Source: Diorhabda sublineata (Eukaryota; Arthropoda; Insecta; Coleoptera; Chrysomelidae). Taken from it: a stretch of DNA of 64,000 nucleotides. Shown here in pieces: positions 10,801-22,537 of this stretch. The notes below the pieces were generated by a model. The model did not search any database. It was not told where the DNA came from and saw nothing but the letters and a program-made list of their open reading frames with translations. The DNA is taken from NCBI RefSeq assembly GCF_026230105.1, contig NC_079486.1, positions 1,054,001 through 1,118,000 of the forward strand, in the 5' to 3' direction. Made by a program: the position numbers and the translations under genes. Numbering within the stretch: the first letter of the stretch is position 1; each line of letters begins with the position of its first letter.

Positions 10801-12000
10801 AAACCTATGAATATTTAGCGTCAGTGTGTGAAGTAACTTTTCTTAATTTCAAAACTTTTCCATTTTCTGAAAAATTCTACTATTCAATGGCAAACAGAAA
10901 CATCATCTAAATAGTTTTAGTTTGAAAATAAAAAGGTATAAGACATCAATCAATCCAAAATATAAGTCAAATTCACTTTAATTACAATACAAATTACAAA
11001 TTTAATGATATGAATATTCACTATCTATGGAAATTTAAATACCCGGATCTCATCGACGGTTATTGAACAAAGTCATAGAACATTCTAATCCTGGAGCTTT
11101 TGGCGAACATTACTTATCTAATCAAAGTGTATTTCAAACTAGAGTTTCCATAGATAATCCAATTGTTTTATCCTAATTTCACAAAATCTGGTTGCGAATG
11201 TGTATAATCAGAGATCAATGTCCAATTTGGCGAAGATTCAATCGAACTACTCATATTATTGGTTGTTATACTAATAGATGGAGTATTGTAAATATTCTCA
11301 ATAGTTCTAGAGTCACTAATTTCATTTATTATCTATTCTGCTATTTTTTTTCTGTATCCGTATATTCTACTTGATCGCGATTGGTTTTTTCTATCAGATC
11401 ACCAGATGCAACATTTTCCTACAGACAAATTTAGAAATTATTATATTAAAAATTGGTATTTTCATCTTACCTCTTCATTCACAAAGTTATCTCAAATCCA
11501 CTTTATGAAGGACTGGCTTTTCCACTACATTCACTTTGTGATTGCTCTTTTAATAGACTTTCCGTGGTTAAAATGGTCTTTGGAGCTGTACGCTACAGCA
11601 GAACATTGTAAAATAAAGTGTTAGGAGAAATCTGCTAATTTGAAGAAGACTACACTGTTCATATTCCGAGCTGATCTACTCGAGGTTACTGGAATCGGAA
11701 ATAAGTGAAATTGCCAGTTTAAATCTGGAGGAAGCCTGATGTGAGAAGTATTTTTCGAAGTCCACGAACTAGTGATCAGTGGCGGAAGGCTGCAAATTTT
11801 TTTTAGATACATTCTAACAATACTTGTTTAAAAAAAAGAGCAGAATACATTTGTACAAACTATAATTATCGAAATTCAATTAGTTTATCTGAATTACAAA
11901 ATATTTTCTGTAGCTAAGGTGAATAATAAGTTTATATTGTATTGATTGTAACGGACATTTTTGAGGATAATTTGGTTTTTCCTTTGCTGTAAAAACGAGA
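7830..12000 (-). repeat. Module arm B
   Basis: This is the reverse complement of arm A. Contents in window order: hairpin (8091-8118), decayed EYDSHKLNAFK-type exon (8130-8330), serine-rich exon relic (8332-8500), FDPFGLFLERK exon (8910-9010), EHITKVK and IGLHSDKL exons (9100-9500), ZCWPW 3' fragment (9503-9780), the LYVTSTTFLEIGCPVKIE frame (10210-10350), the WWFHVVS frame with a 16-bp deletion (10640-10800), and the three exon blocks (11170-11800), block 2 with a stop. No complete gene beyond copy 2 of the ARF7EP_C gene is present. Confidence 0.75.
9503..9780 (+). pseudogene. ZCWPW-like gene 3'-end fragment in arm B
   Basis: Same fragment as at 2640-2901 but with sense on the plus strand: GAAGACTACGAATAAGAAG (EDYE then an in-frame stop), the 3'UTR and the AATAAA region (9671-9676), then flanking DNA. 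With the arm A copy it forms an inverted pair about 6.6 kb apart. Confidence 0.75.
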
Positions 12001-12179
12001 TATTTTTTTATATGGCATATTTGTTTTCTGAGTAGAAAAGTACAGGATTAAGTTTTAATATTTAGTTTAAAGACAAAGAGTTATTTTCTTCTATTTTTTT
12101 TTCAAATTTTATATATTTTGCGTAGAATCAATCATGACAACGTTCTGTAGGTAGAATTGGTCACAACATTAAGTATGCA

Positions 12180-13195
12180 AAACTCAAAGTTATAAAAGTT
12201 TTTCTAAAGACTGCGAACCGTGGAGAACTCGTTAGGCGCTACATGCTTTTCCGTGGTTCAATAGGCAGGAAGTGAAGAAATTAATAGAAAACTACAAACC
12301 ACTCAAAGCGAAGACAACGAATATTGAGGTGAAAATTGTACTGAAAAGCGAAGAACCGATTTATTAGCGACCAAGAAGACTATCGGCATCGGAAAAAGAA
12401 GAAGTAGATAGACAGATAGAGGAATGGTTAAAAGATGTAATAATCAAACCAAGTTTTTCGGAATTTGGCTAGTCCTATTGGACTAGTGAGAAAAAAGGAT
12501 GGCCGAACCGAGGTACACAAATGGCAATGAAAAGGATATTGACTACAGAAGAGTATGAAGATTTTTATTTAGAGCATGATATATTGTATAAATACGATAA
12601 TGGATTAAAATTACTTGTTATTCCAAACAACATGAACAACAAAGAACAAAAAATAATAATAAAAGTTCACGAGATAGGAAATTTTTGAAAGAAAAAAACA
12701 GAAGAAATAGTAAACAAGGAATTTTACATACCAAGACTAAAAGACAAAATAGAAACGATTAAAAATAACTGTATACCTTGTAAATTATAGAATAAAAAAG
12801 AAGAAAAGAAAGAATGAGTGCTTCATCCTATACAAAAGCTAGAAGATCCGCTAGAGAGGTATCACGTCGACCAATTAGGACCAATGAAGTCAACAAAAAA
12901 AAATATCAGTACATTTTTGTGGTAGTTGATGACTTTTCCAAATTTGTGTGGCTTTACCCAACAAAATAAACCACGACGAAAGATGTGATATGTTGTCTTA
13001 GCGTAAAATATTTGGAAGCCCTTCAAGGATAATATCTGACAGAGGATCCGCGTTCCGTTCTGAAAAATTCGAATCACATTGTCGAGTAGAAAATATTAAA
13101 CATGTGTTAACAACTTGTGAAGTCCCACGAGGTAATGGAGAAGTGGAAAGGGTATATAGGACCCTTATACCAGTCTTAACAAAACTTAGCGGCCG
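12180..13195 (+). mobile_element. Ty3/gypsy pol relic, plus strand
   Basis: In order: reverse transcriptase N-terminal scraps (a Q-I-E-E-W-L-K motif near 12415 and VRKKDGRT near 12488), a deletion, integrase H2C2 (EYEDFYLEHDILYKYDNG at about 12555; VHEIGNF; FYIPRLKDK), and the first part of the integrase core (YHVDQLGPMKSTKK then VVVDDFSKFVWLYP, about 12860-12965). Frameshifts and stops throughout. It ends at AAAACTTAGCGGCCGC, the start of the satellite leader. The same family is at 53045-54990, where the core Asp, Asp and Glu are all visible. Confidence 0.75.
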
Positions 13196-14825
13196 CAAGT
13201 TGAACTAAATAAAAATAAAAATTCTATTTGTGTTTAATTTCTATACACACTAGCGCCTCCCGCTATCCAAACGCCAAATTAAACACGATTCTATAGACAC
13301 TATCTATCTCTGTCGACCAATCGCCAAGCTAAAACACTATTCTATGGACACTAGCGCCTCCTGCCGGTCAAACGCCAAATTAAACACGATTCTATAGACA
13401 CTATCTATCTCTGTCGACCAATCGCCAAGCTAAAACACTATTCTATGGAGACTAGCGCCTCCTGTCGGTCAAACGCCAAACTAAAAACGATTCTATAGAC
13501 ACTATCTATCTCTGTCGACCAATCGCCAAGCTAAAACACTATTCTATGTACACTAGCGCCTCCTACCGGTCAAACGCCAAATTAAACACGATTACATAGA
13601 CAGCAGCGCCCCCAGCGAGCCAAACGCCAAACTAAACAAACTCCCATAGACATTGGCGCCTCCCGCTAGCCAAAAGTCAAATTAAACACGATTCTATAGA
13701 CATATAAATCTATTTCAACAAATCGCCAAACTAGAATACGATTCTATAGTTACTAGCGCCCCCTACCGGCCAGACGCCAAATTAAGCACGGTTCCATAAA
13801 CAAAAGCGCCTCTCGCTAGCAAAACGCAAAATTAAATACCATTCTGTAGACACCAGTGACCTCTGTCGGCCAAACGCCAAACTAAACACAGTTCCATAGA
13901 TACAAGCGCCTTCCGCCGGCCAAACGCCAAATTAAACACGATTCCATAGACAGTAGCGCCCCCAGCAGGCCAAACGCCAAACTAAACAAGTTCCCATAGA
14001 CACTGTCGCCTCCCGCTAGCCAAAAGTCAAATTAAACACGATTCTATAGACATATAAATCTATTTCAACAAATCGCCAAACTAAAACACGATTCTATAGA
14101 CACCAGCGCCCCCTACGGGCAGACGCCAAATTAAACACGGTTCCATAAACAAAAGCGCCTCTCGCTAGCAAAACGCCAAATTAAATACGATTCTGTTGAC
14201 ACCAGCGACCTCTGCCGGCCAGACGCCAAACTAAACAAGATTCCATAGACACTAGCGCCTCCCGCTAGCCAAACGTCAAATTAAACACGATTCTATTGAC
14301 CAATCGCCAAACTAACCAAACACGATCTTACACCATCTGGCGAGGAATAGTCAAACTGGAAGTACCTAGCGGCTGCAAGTTGATCTTGATAAAAATACTA
14401 TTTGTGTTTGATTTCTACACACATCAGCTCCCCCGCCGGTCAGACGCTAAACTAGACCCAATTCTATAGACACTAGCGCCCTCTGCCGGCCAAACGATAA
14501 ACTAAAACACGAACTAGCGCCATCTAGCGAGGTATAGTCGAACTGAAAGTACTTAGCGGCCGCAAGTTAAACTAAATGAAAATTCTCTTTGTGTTCAATT
14601 TCTATACACACTAGCGCCCCCCGCCAATTAGACACCAAACTAAATACGGTTCCATAGACACAAGCGCCTCCTGCCGGTCAAACGCCAAATTAAATACGAT
14701 TCCATAGACAGTAGCGCCCCTGCCGGCCAGACGCCAAACTAAACACGGTTCCATAGACACTAGCGCACCCTGCTGGCCAGATGCCAAATTCAATTCTATA
14801 GACACTAGCGCCTCCCGCCAGCCAG
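13186..14825. repeat. 51-bp / 101-bp satellite array
   Basis: Units of about 51 bp share CTAGCGCC, CCGGCCAAACGCCAAA and GATTCTATAGACAC. From 13250 to 13560 two unit types alternate: the start CTAGCGCCTCC recurs at 13250, 13351, 13452 and 13553, an exact 101-bp higher-order period. Later units are single and more diverged. A leader, CTTAGCGGCCGCAAGTT then ATTTGTGTTTAATTTC, occurs at 13186, about 14367 and about 14553, and tails such as CCATCTAGCGAGG-TATAGTC end the blocks. The array is therefore three leader-repeat-tail cassettes. Confidence 0.85.
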
Positions 14826-14829
14826 ATAT

Positions 14830-17640
14830 TGTCATTCGTTTTCTTAATGCTTATTTGACACTTCTCAATTTGTCACTATGCAATCCAATCAACCGTTTAT
14901 TCTATAATTATATCCATTCAGATTTGAGATCATTATTGAAGGTATCTATGGCTCCATTTTCCAATTCTTCTTCATACTTATACAATTCGAAATTATGTAT
15001 GATTGTACCATTCAAGTCCAGAAAGAAATCATGCTCATATACGTTTCAAACGATAAGCATTCTTACTTCTTTTCAGCATCATTTTCCTCATCATGGCTCT
15101 TCACATTACTACAAATATATAAGTGGTTTGTAAAATATTTATTTTGCCAATCTATTACGAGATTTAAGTTTATTAAATAAATCATTAAAATTTAGAAGAA
15201 ATTCATATGTAGTACCTGCATTATGGAAATATGTATTAATATCTGTTCTCGATAAATAAAGAGGAACAGCTGCTCAATAACCATCACAAAAAGCCGTTAC
15301 ATTGTTTCCAACTTTACACTGATAAATTTCGCAAATCATGCAACTTGGAATTTCGTCGAAATGGTCCAATTACAACTCTGGTTAGCAAAAAGATATCGAA
15401 AAAAATTATATATCATTAGAAAATCTACACTCTAGCGATGTTTATAAAAAAACAATAGCTTCATACCACCTTTACTTTTTTTAAACGCATGAATTGTTGT
15501 AATAATATGAATATTTAAGATATAATACATACTGTGAAAGTTATGAAGTTATAACTTCTTGCATAAGTTAAAATAAGAAGACACATGAAAATCAGGAAAA
15601 TTGGAGAAAATAAAGTGAATTATTGAAGAAATGAGTCGTTTTAGAAAATATCTTGTTTCACAATTTAAAAATTTTCTAAGTAAAATTGGGTTGGATGTCA
15701 GTAATTTACAAAAAGTTTTTGTCATAATAGTACAGCAAGTCAGCAATGTACAAAATGAGATCAGGAGTTGTTATGACAGCTATATATGATAAGGAATCAA
15801 TCTGATGAGTTTTAAACACGAAAAAAAAGGATTATGATAGAGTGGAGTGATAAACTCCACTTTAATAATGAAAATAATGAATTTTGATCTTCTATAAAAT
15901 CTATAAAAAATACATCGAGGGAAAAAGAAGACATGTACCAACAAAATTAAAAGGAGTAACAGAAAGAGGCATATTCAAAATTATACTTATCTACAATTAT
16001 TCTATATATCTCGTAACAGTAAAGGATGAAAGAGAGTTGAAAAGCTAAGAACAAATGTGAGAAAACATTTAGAAATGTGGTCCCCTCAAAATTCTTTATA
16101 CATATAATTAATATAAAATAGATACCTTCCATAGGACAGCTGTAAGCCTACATTTTGATGTTTAGGACTTGTTTTGAAAAGAATACTGTTCCCTTTTCGT
16201 TCTCTCAACGTTTTTGCTTCCATTAGAATGACTTGATAACAATAAACTTTCAACTGGTTGTTGAGAAGGTAAAAAAATAAAACAAAAGTGTGTGGGTATG
16301 TATCAGTAGAAATGGCATTACCTCACCCAATTCAAACAAACATGTTTCTTCAATATTCAACAACTCTAAAATACCTTAAACATGGAGTGCAATAAACCAT
16401 TAAGTTGCATTACAATGTATTCGCTAAGCTAAATTTACACTAAACCAAGTCATATGCATACAGGACTTTTTAGGAAAATTCTTCATTACTCATTCAGTTT
16501 CATTGGCAGATATAGTGTTGAATTTGTACAAAGTGATGAAATGGTAAGTGACTTGAAAGTTCTTATTCAAAAACTGGTAAGACAATAATTTGAAATAATG
16601 ATGGAAACATGACATTGCTAAAGTTATTTTTTTCAGACTAGTTTGAGATTTTCAAAGGAAGTCACCTAAAATACTTAACAAAATATATGATTTAATATCA
16701 AATATTGATGAGCAACTACTAATTATTTTGATTAACAGTAAATTTATTAGAAAAATATTAATATTTAGACAAATATCAACTCACTGGCAACATTTTTCAT
16801 CAATTCATTGTAAACTACAAGTTACTTATTCTTCACAATTGGGGTGGAGTCTCTTTAAATCAAACCAATCAAAAATTACTCAATATGTTATTTTCTTACC
16901 TCAGAAATATGAATAAAACAAGTAATATGTGTCAGAACAATACGAGGATCTTTTCTATCATTTATTTATTGTGCAGAAATACAACAGTTCATTTGAATGA
17001 TCTTTATCTTGCAATTCCATAAGGTAGGTACTCCAAAACTACTAAAGGTCCCCATGTGAATCCATCCAAACGCTCCTATTATATCAATCATTATATACAG
17101 GTAAATATTTAAAAAAAAATGTGTTGTTGGGGATTGTTTTATCAAATTTCCAAAAATATTTCCTAAATGATACAATCACTGCAAAAATCTTCAAAGCCGG
17201 GTAGATGCGGTTCTCTTGTTGTTACTTCAATAATATAATTCTTTTTTTGTAACTTAACATTCACAGATGTTACACTACAAATTTCCAGGCCCAGTTCAGA
17301 TCAAGCTACCATAGAGAAATTAGTAAATATGTTAGAGTACATACAATTCTTTTTTATTAGAGGCCATTTTGGTAAATGAGAAATCACGCTCCTTTACCTA
17401 AAAATAAATTATTTGTAAACTACTTCCAGTATTGGTGTAGTGCCTATACTTGTTATTAAAAAAGATATTCAAACACTTGCCAACACCTTAAAAGCATATT
17501 CATCAACATAAAACATTATGTTGTGTACGTGAGTATTTTTATCAAATTACTTAGTTAAAGGTGTAGAAAATGTGAAAAATAATTGTACATACCTACTATA
17601 AGAATCAAAATTTTAAAAATTTATACATTTTCAGTCAAAA
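14830..17640 (-). repeat. Long-form gene-fragment block, inverted partner of 49300-51500
   Basis: Reverse complement of 49300-51500 with moderate divergence. On the minus strand the readable pieces are: KVLASV-type end after VDEYAFK (17490), the VKERDFLFTKM frame (about 17390), VFKTHQIDSLSYIAVI with IADLLYYYDKNFL (about 15700-15830), EIPSCMICEIYQCKVGNNVT (about 15290-15365), YLSRTDINTYFHNAGTTYEF with LLNFNDLFNKLKSRNRLAK (about 15170-15265), and ELENGAIDTFNNDLKSEW followed by RLIGLHSDKL (14860-14960). Each piece is broken by stops. This block keeps sequence that the short modules have lost. Confidence 0.6.
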
Positions 17641-17741
17641 TTTACTTCATTACATAAACTACATTCACTTAATCTTCACGTACAAAACTTAAACATAAGT
17701 AAGTTTTCCAACTAGATACCAATTCCGTTTCTAACATTATA

Positions 17742-17817
17742 ATGAATTCAGAAGTTCCTTTGTTTGAAACTTTGGTTTACTTTGACCTTGGACGAATAAA
17801 AAAGATTAACCCAGCTG
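17742..17817 (+). other. Candidate first exon, unknown gene
   Basis: ATG followed by 25 open codons (MNSEVPLFETLVYFDLGRIK then KINPAG) ends exactly at a GTATGT donor. The inverted copy near 49205-49270 (minus) keeps the frame but has TAG in place of the fourth codon. It is divergent to the exon frames of the neighbouring block. No family recognised and no continuation exon found. Confidence 0.3.
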
Positions 17818-18289
17818 GTATGTTTGAATATAACTGAAGCCAACTTACAGTAAACCTCAATGTTGTCAAATTTTACAATTTATTTGTTTATTATCTGGAT
17901 GCATGTTACGTTTCAAAAATATTTATTTATACATCGTAATATTATTAAAAACCAATAAGAATGTGGCTCTAGTTCTCACTAAATTTGGTTAATGGACAAT
18001 ATTTCCCACAATTGATCTAAACAAAGATCAAGAAAATAATTTTGGCGAGAATGTTTATGAAAAAATATAAGCTAGGCAACATTGCTATGTAACTGTATTC
18101 ATTTATGTTTTTGTTTTATCTAGCATAGAATGTTTGAAAGAAATAATATCAAATACTAGTTTTATTTGAATACAAATTTACTATAGACATGTACCAACAA
18201 ATCTTCGAGACAAACATATAGGTTTTTAATGAGGATATGCTTATTTATTATAATTATTAGTCAATTTAAGTCAAAAACAAGATGAAAGT

Positions 18290-18840
18290 AATGTGAAAAC
18301 AAAAAACAAAGGCTAATAGATTAGCCTGGCCAGCAACTTCAGTACTTTCATCAAGTTGAAGTGAAAAGTTTGTTTTATTTAAACTGTAACAGTGAATTTG
18401 ACCGATTTTTTTTGCTTCCTTCTCAGTGAATGAAACTTCAGATTCTAACCTACAGAGTGTTCTGTTCCTTTTTTAGATATCAATATGAATAGGCGATAAG
18501 ATGCAAATGTAGCTTGTCTATTTTTCTCACCAGAAATTGATGTTTTCGTTATTGAGTTTGACTTTAAGAATTCTTTTTCTTTGTACTGAAAGAAATACAT
18601 ATGTTTTTTTTTGTGAAGTTTTTACAGTTTTGAAGGTTTCATACTCTCATCAGCAAATACTTCTAAACATAAAACACACTGAAGTAGCAGGTTGTCATCT
18701 GTGCCAGTAACCACAAAAACCATATTTCAAATAATCAGCAATGTACTTATGGTTCGGTTTTGCCTTCTTAGGGACTTCTTTTAAAAATTCTAAACTAGCC
18801 TAATAAAATTAAGTTTTGCATTGAGATGTTTATTATTATA
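18290..18840 (-). mobile_element. hAT transposase N-terminal relic (SCAND3/ZBED-like)
   Basis: Minus strand, in order: YIADYLKYGFVVTGTDD, LLLQCVLCLEVFADESMKPS then KL (the BED-like C-x-x-C region), an H-K-K-K-H, TSISGEKNRQATFASY, then FTEKEAKKIGQ and NFSLQLDESTEVAGQANLLA. This is the N-terminal half of a SCAND3-type hAT transposase, up to the first catalytic region (LDEST). At least one stop and frame changes are present. The C-terminal half is absent; unrelated sequence follows LLAFV. Confidence 0.75.
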
Positions 18841-18969
18841 AATTTTTAATAAATGAATTTTATCTTATCACTTGTTTTTAAATAAGTATTTTTAAGGCAA
18901 TTACCATTTAACCAATCTAATCACTTTGTACAAATTAAACATTATATGTGCAAATCGAACTAAACGAGT

Positions 18970-19560
18970 AATGGAGAACTGTTCTTTCTAAACTTGATTG
19001 ATATAATCATACATAATTTAGAAATGTCTAAGTATGGAGAATTGGAAAATGGAGCCGAAGATACCTCCAATAATGATCTTTAACTCGAATGGATACAATT
19101 ATGGAATAAACGTTTGATTGAATGGAAAAGTGTTGATTATTTCATAAAGTACGCGAGGACAATTTGTGTGCTGCATTTACTACTACCTACTGCTACCACC
19201 ACACTCACTATTATACTGTCTGACGCCGGTTTCGATGTACTCCTCTAGTTTCTATGTGATTTGTACAAAACAAACAAACAAACAAAATATTACTGCGTAT
19301 AATTTGATATCAGATGGTTATTTGATTGAATTAGTAACTCACTAAAGTTATTGAACAAAATATGTAATTTAATCCATTTGGTCGAAAGATACAAAAAACT
19401 ACAGGAAGAAGTGATTTATAAGATATCAACTGATTTTGGTATTTGTAATAACTGCAAATTATCAAAGGATTATTTCTTCTTAACACACTTTATCTGTTTT
19501 GATTGAACTTCTCAGTGAATATGTAACTAAATCCTAATTCTAATGTACGGACAAAAATAA
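18970..19560 (+). pseudogene. Third long-form fragment (FFL-LEMSKYGELENGAE)
   Basis: The plus strand reads FFLNLIDIIIHNLEMSKYGE then LENGAEDTSNNDL, a stop, and EWIQLWNKRLIEWKS. This confirms the order of residues between the DFFLDLNGT and IGLHSDKL parts. It is followed by decayed EHITKVK-region DNA (19140-19260) and the long form of the FDPFG exon region (19340-19560). The copia element is inserted just after it. Non-coding now. Confidence 0.5.
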
Positions 19561-19617
19561 TTATTGAAAATTGTGAAGTTATTTTGGTTTTCTAGAAAAT
19601 CCCAGTGTGACAGATTT

Positions 19618-19812
19618 TGTTGTAATATTCGTTTCTTCTATAGTATAAATAAAAGAAATTTATACAGGTTCTTCTATACTTTTATTATATTAGAAGTAAA
19701 ACTACACAAAATGACTTGAATCTGAAAGTAACCATTTTTTTTTCTTTTCTTGACATAATAATCATCCTTGCCAACTTAATTGCTGGGTTACGTTCAGTAA
19801 TTTTTTACAACA
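19618..19812 (-). repeat. copia 3' LTR
   Basis: Starts TGTTGTAATATTCG and ends TTTTTACAACA on the plus strand, with inverted TGTTGT...ACAACA ends. About 195 bp. It differs from the other LTR by a few substitutions and short indels (for example extra bases near 19715-19755). Confidence 0.85.
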
Positions 19813-19839
19813 CTACCCCTTAAACCAGCAATTAATTTT

Positions 19840-20476
19840 GACCAATATTTTTAGTACAAAAAATATGCTTGGGATTATGCAGCCCTTTTGTTAAAAGATC
19901 TGCTACCATTTTTTCAGTAGGCATGTATTTAATTTCAACCAAATTTTTTTTCAATTACTTCCCTTACAAAATGGTACTTAGTGTCTATATGTTTAGTTCT
20001 GTTATGGTAAACAGAGTTTTTTAACAATTTTTGTGCACTTTGGCTGTCATTGGAAAGAATTATGGGCTTAGTCTCACAAAACTCATTTAAAAAACTGTAT
20101 TAAATGTAACCTTCATAATTTCTTTTCTTTGACACCCTTCCTGATCTGGTTACAATTTCTTGATCATTAATTTCCTCAAAGTTTTCACCTCCAGTTTCTT
20201 CTGGAATTTCATTTTCTTCTTCTTGATATTATTATTTGATCCTCCACCTTCTTCATTCATGTCACTATCATCCACTCCAGGTTTAGTTTTTGTTTGTAGG
20301 TCAACAGTAATTGCTGAATCAGGATCTGAGCTGCTAGTTTCAGCCTTACAATTATTTATATTTTTAGAAGGTTGATTCAGAAATTCATTAAATTTTACAT
20401 TACGACTTATGATAATTTTATCTGTATCTGTATCTAGAATTCTATAAGCTTTACTATTTTCACTGTATCCCACCAT
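19840..20476 (-). pseudogene. copia pol remainder: linker fused to RNase H C-terminus
   Basis: Reading down the minus strand: MVGYSENSKAYRILDTDTDK and ISRNVKFNEF (the usual post-integrase linker), an acidic and lysine-rich stretch, EINDQEIVTRSGRVSKKRNY, then directly NEFCETKPIILSNDSQSAQK, NRTKHIDTKYHFVREVIEKK and the tail ending KGLHNPK-like (RNase H end). The expected reverse transcriptase (several hundred residues with its YVDD motif) is absent, so an internal deletion of roughly 2 kb occurred. Frameshifts lie near 20155 and 19925. Confidence 0.8.
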
Positions 20477-20555
20477 AATACCTGTTTTTGTTCTCTAGTT
20501 TAGATCTTTTTTCTTTTGGAATGTAAACAAAAGCCTGAGAACCAAATGTAATGAA

Positions 20556-22421
20556 TTATGATAAATCAGGTTTCTTTCCGACCCATAACTCATAAGGTGT
20601 CTTTTCTTTACTTTTAGTATGTAGTCTATTAGAAATGTAGTTAGCAGTTGTTACTGCTTCCCCCCAATATTTATGGGGTAAATTAGCATCTAATAACATA
20701 CACCTTGCCGATTCCATCAATGTTCTATTTTTCCTCTCCGAAACACCATTTTGCTCTGGACAATATGGTGCAGTCGACCGAAAGCTTATACCAAAACTTT
20801 TGAGTAGCTTCTGCACAGCTACCCCTGTATATTCCCCTCCATTATCACTTCTAAATGTTTTTGGATAGACCTCAAAAATATTTTTGACTTCTAGAATGAA
20901 TTCCTTTAATTTAATATATACTTCATCTTTAGATTCTAATAAATAAAGTGTGGTATATCTTGAAAAATCATCAGTTAAAGTCAAAAAATATTTCTTTTTA
21001 CCAACAGTAGGGGTTCTCATAGGTCCACATATATCACTATGGATTATATCAAGAACTTTAAACGTCTTACTTTCTGATTTTTTAGGAAAAGATTTCCTCA
21101 TTAATTTACCTTCAATACAAGTGACACATTGTTTTTTCTGACCACAATCATTTATTTTTATGCCAATAGCTAAATCTTTACTTACTATCATTTTTATATC
21201 ATCAGGGCTTCTGTGACCTAAACGTCTATGCCATGTATGTATACAATTATTCATTTCCTCACACGTTTTTACAATATTTACTTTTTCTGAAAACATGTTT
21301 AATTTATATAAACCATTACAATATTTTCCTGTGGCTATAATAAAATTATTAATTTCTATATAACAATTACAATCATCAAACTTTATGTTATAACCAGCTT
21401 TTGTAATTTTAGACACCGATAACAGATTATTGCTTAGCTCAGGTACAAATAAAACATCTTTAAATTTTAAACTTATGCATTTACCTGAAATTTCTGTTTT
21501 TACTAAAATATCACCTTTACCTTTGACTTGCATTTCCTGTCCATTTGCAACTATAATTTTATTTAACTTTGAATAGTCCAATTTAATAAATAATTCTGGA
21601 TTATTTGACATGTGACTTGTAGCCCCTGAATCAATATACCATTCTAGATTATTTTTACTGTTACCGGAAACATTGAAACAAAAAACTGAGTCAGACAACT
21701 CATCACCTTCAACAGTTACTTTGGTATGTTGCTTTCCCTTATTTCTGTCTTTCTTCATGAAAAAACAATCTTTTTTGTAGTGACCTTTTCTATGACAATA
21801 ATAACATTCTATTTTTTCTTTAATCTCCTTTGAAAACTTTTTATTTGTGTTTAATGCCGTCCCTGTTGAACTGGTATCTTCTTTTCTTTTATACTCATCC
21901 ATTAGTTTTCCATTTACATATTCAAGAGTCAATTCATCATCTGGCCTAGCATCTAATGCTGTTACTAATGTGGAATAACTTTCTGGCAATAATGCAGCTA
22001 CATGGAAATCCTTAATAGTCTCACCAACTCCTCGTAGTCTTTCAACTAATTCTAGTATTTCTTTAACGTATTCATGCATTGGTTTATTTTCAAGTCTAGA
22101 CTGATACAGCTTCCTCAATAAATACAACTTGTTACTTAAATTATTTCTTTCATGTACCTTTTGCAGTTCATTCCACATTTCTTTCGCATTCTTGCATTTA
22201 TAAATGTGTGCTATCTGATTGTCTTCGATACTTAATGAAATTGTAGCTTGTGCTTTTTCATCTTTACGTTTCCATTCAACAGATGGTTCATTTGGTATTG
22301 CCTCTTCTACAACAGACCAATTTCCTTCTCGTGTAAGCAACATTTTAATTCTAAATTTCCAATTTTGATAATTGTTGTTGTCTAATCTGGCGAAAGTAAA
22401 CTTTACACTTTCAGATTCCAT
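20556..22421 (-). CDS. copia Gag-protease-integrase polyprotein
   Basis: A 621-residue open frame starting at ATG 22421. Order: Gag with a WKFRIKMLL segment and the LYLLRKLYQ-region (residues 1-200); zinc knuckle CYYCHRKGHYKKDC (about 215); protease WYIDSGATSHM (about 262); integrase zinc finger H-x4-H (TWHRRLGHRSPDD) with CVTCIEGK (about 395-440); integrase core with D in HSDICGPM, D in RSDNGGEYTG and E in PEQNGVSERKNRT (about 460-590), so all three catalytic acids are present. It stops at TAA after GKKPDLS; homology resumes straight past the stop (FITFGSQAFVYIPK). Gag and integrase could still be made. Confidence 0.9.
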   Translation of the reverse strand: MESESVKFTFARLDNNNYQNWKFRIKMLLTREGNWSVVEEAIPNEPSVEWKRKDEKAQATISLSIEDNQIAHIYKCKNAKEMWNELQKVHERNNLSNKLYLLRKLYQSRLENKPMHEYVKEILELVERLRGVGETIKDFHVAALLPESYSTLVTALDARPDDELTLEYVNGKLMDEYKRKEDTSSTGTALNTNKKFSKEIKEKIECYYCHRKGHYKKDCFFMKKDRNKGKQHTKVTVEGDELSDSVFCFNVSGNSKNNLEWYIDSGATSHMSNNPELFIKLDYSKLNKIIVANGQEMQVKGKGDILVKTEISGKCISLKFKDVLFVPELSNNLLSVSKITKAGYNIKFDDCNCYIEINNFIIATGKYCNGLYKLNMFSEKVNIVKTCEEMNNCIHTWHRRLGHRSPDDIKMIVSKDLAIGIKINDCGQKKQCVTCIEGKLMRKSFPKKSESKTFKVLDIIHSDICGPMRTPTVGKKKYFLTLTDDFSRYTTLYLLESKDEVYIKLKEFILEVKNIFEVYPKTFRSDNGGEYTGVAVQKLLKSFGISFRSTAPYCPEQNGVSERKNRTLMESARCMLLDANLPHKYWGEAVTTANYISNRLHTKSKEKTPYELWVGKKPDLS

Positions 22422-22537
22422 TTCTGCTTTAAATTTGCTTTACAAGCCAAGCCGGCACGCCTTATTTTTTAGGTTAGCTTTTATACTTTACTTTGAAATT
22501 CACTGAAGCTTATTAAATCTGGCCTGGGCCCATAACC

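Larger units (their letters stand above)
1..13195. repeat. Palindromic unit PAL1 (arms A and B)
   Basis: The sequence from the window start to about 5140 reappears in reverse complement from about 7330 to 12830. Landmarks in mirror order are gypsy relic, exon blocks, ZCWPW 3' fragment, IGLHSDKL exon, hairpin and ARF7EP_C gene. The core (5140-7330) is not symmetric. Arms differ by scattered substitutions and small indels: for example arm A has about 100 bp near 1770-1880 missing from arm B, and arm B lacks 16 bp near 10671. The duplication is therefore not brand new. The whole unit, core included, recurs inverted at 26880-37090. The left end may continue beyond the window. Confidence 0.85.

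Noticed and set aside
1..13195. Maverick/Polinton or Helitron with captured genes
   Set aside because: No DNA polymerase B, packaging ATPase, retroviral-type integrase with polB, Rep or helicase was seen, and the palindrome borders are gypsy debris rather than element termini.
13186..14825. CRISPR array
   Set aside because: The repeats have no unique spacers, unit boundaries drift, and the genome is eukaryotic.
14611..14835. Minus-strand frame with repeated EALVSMEP-type units
   Set aside because: It is a translation of the 51-bp satellite; unit length is a multiple of three there by chance.
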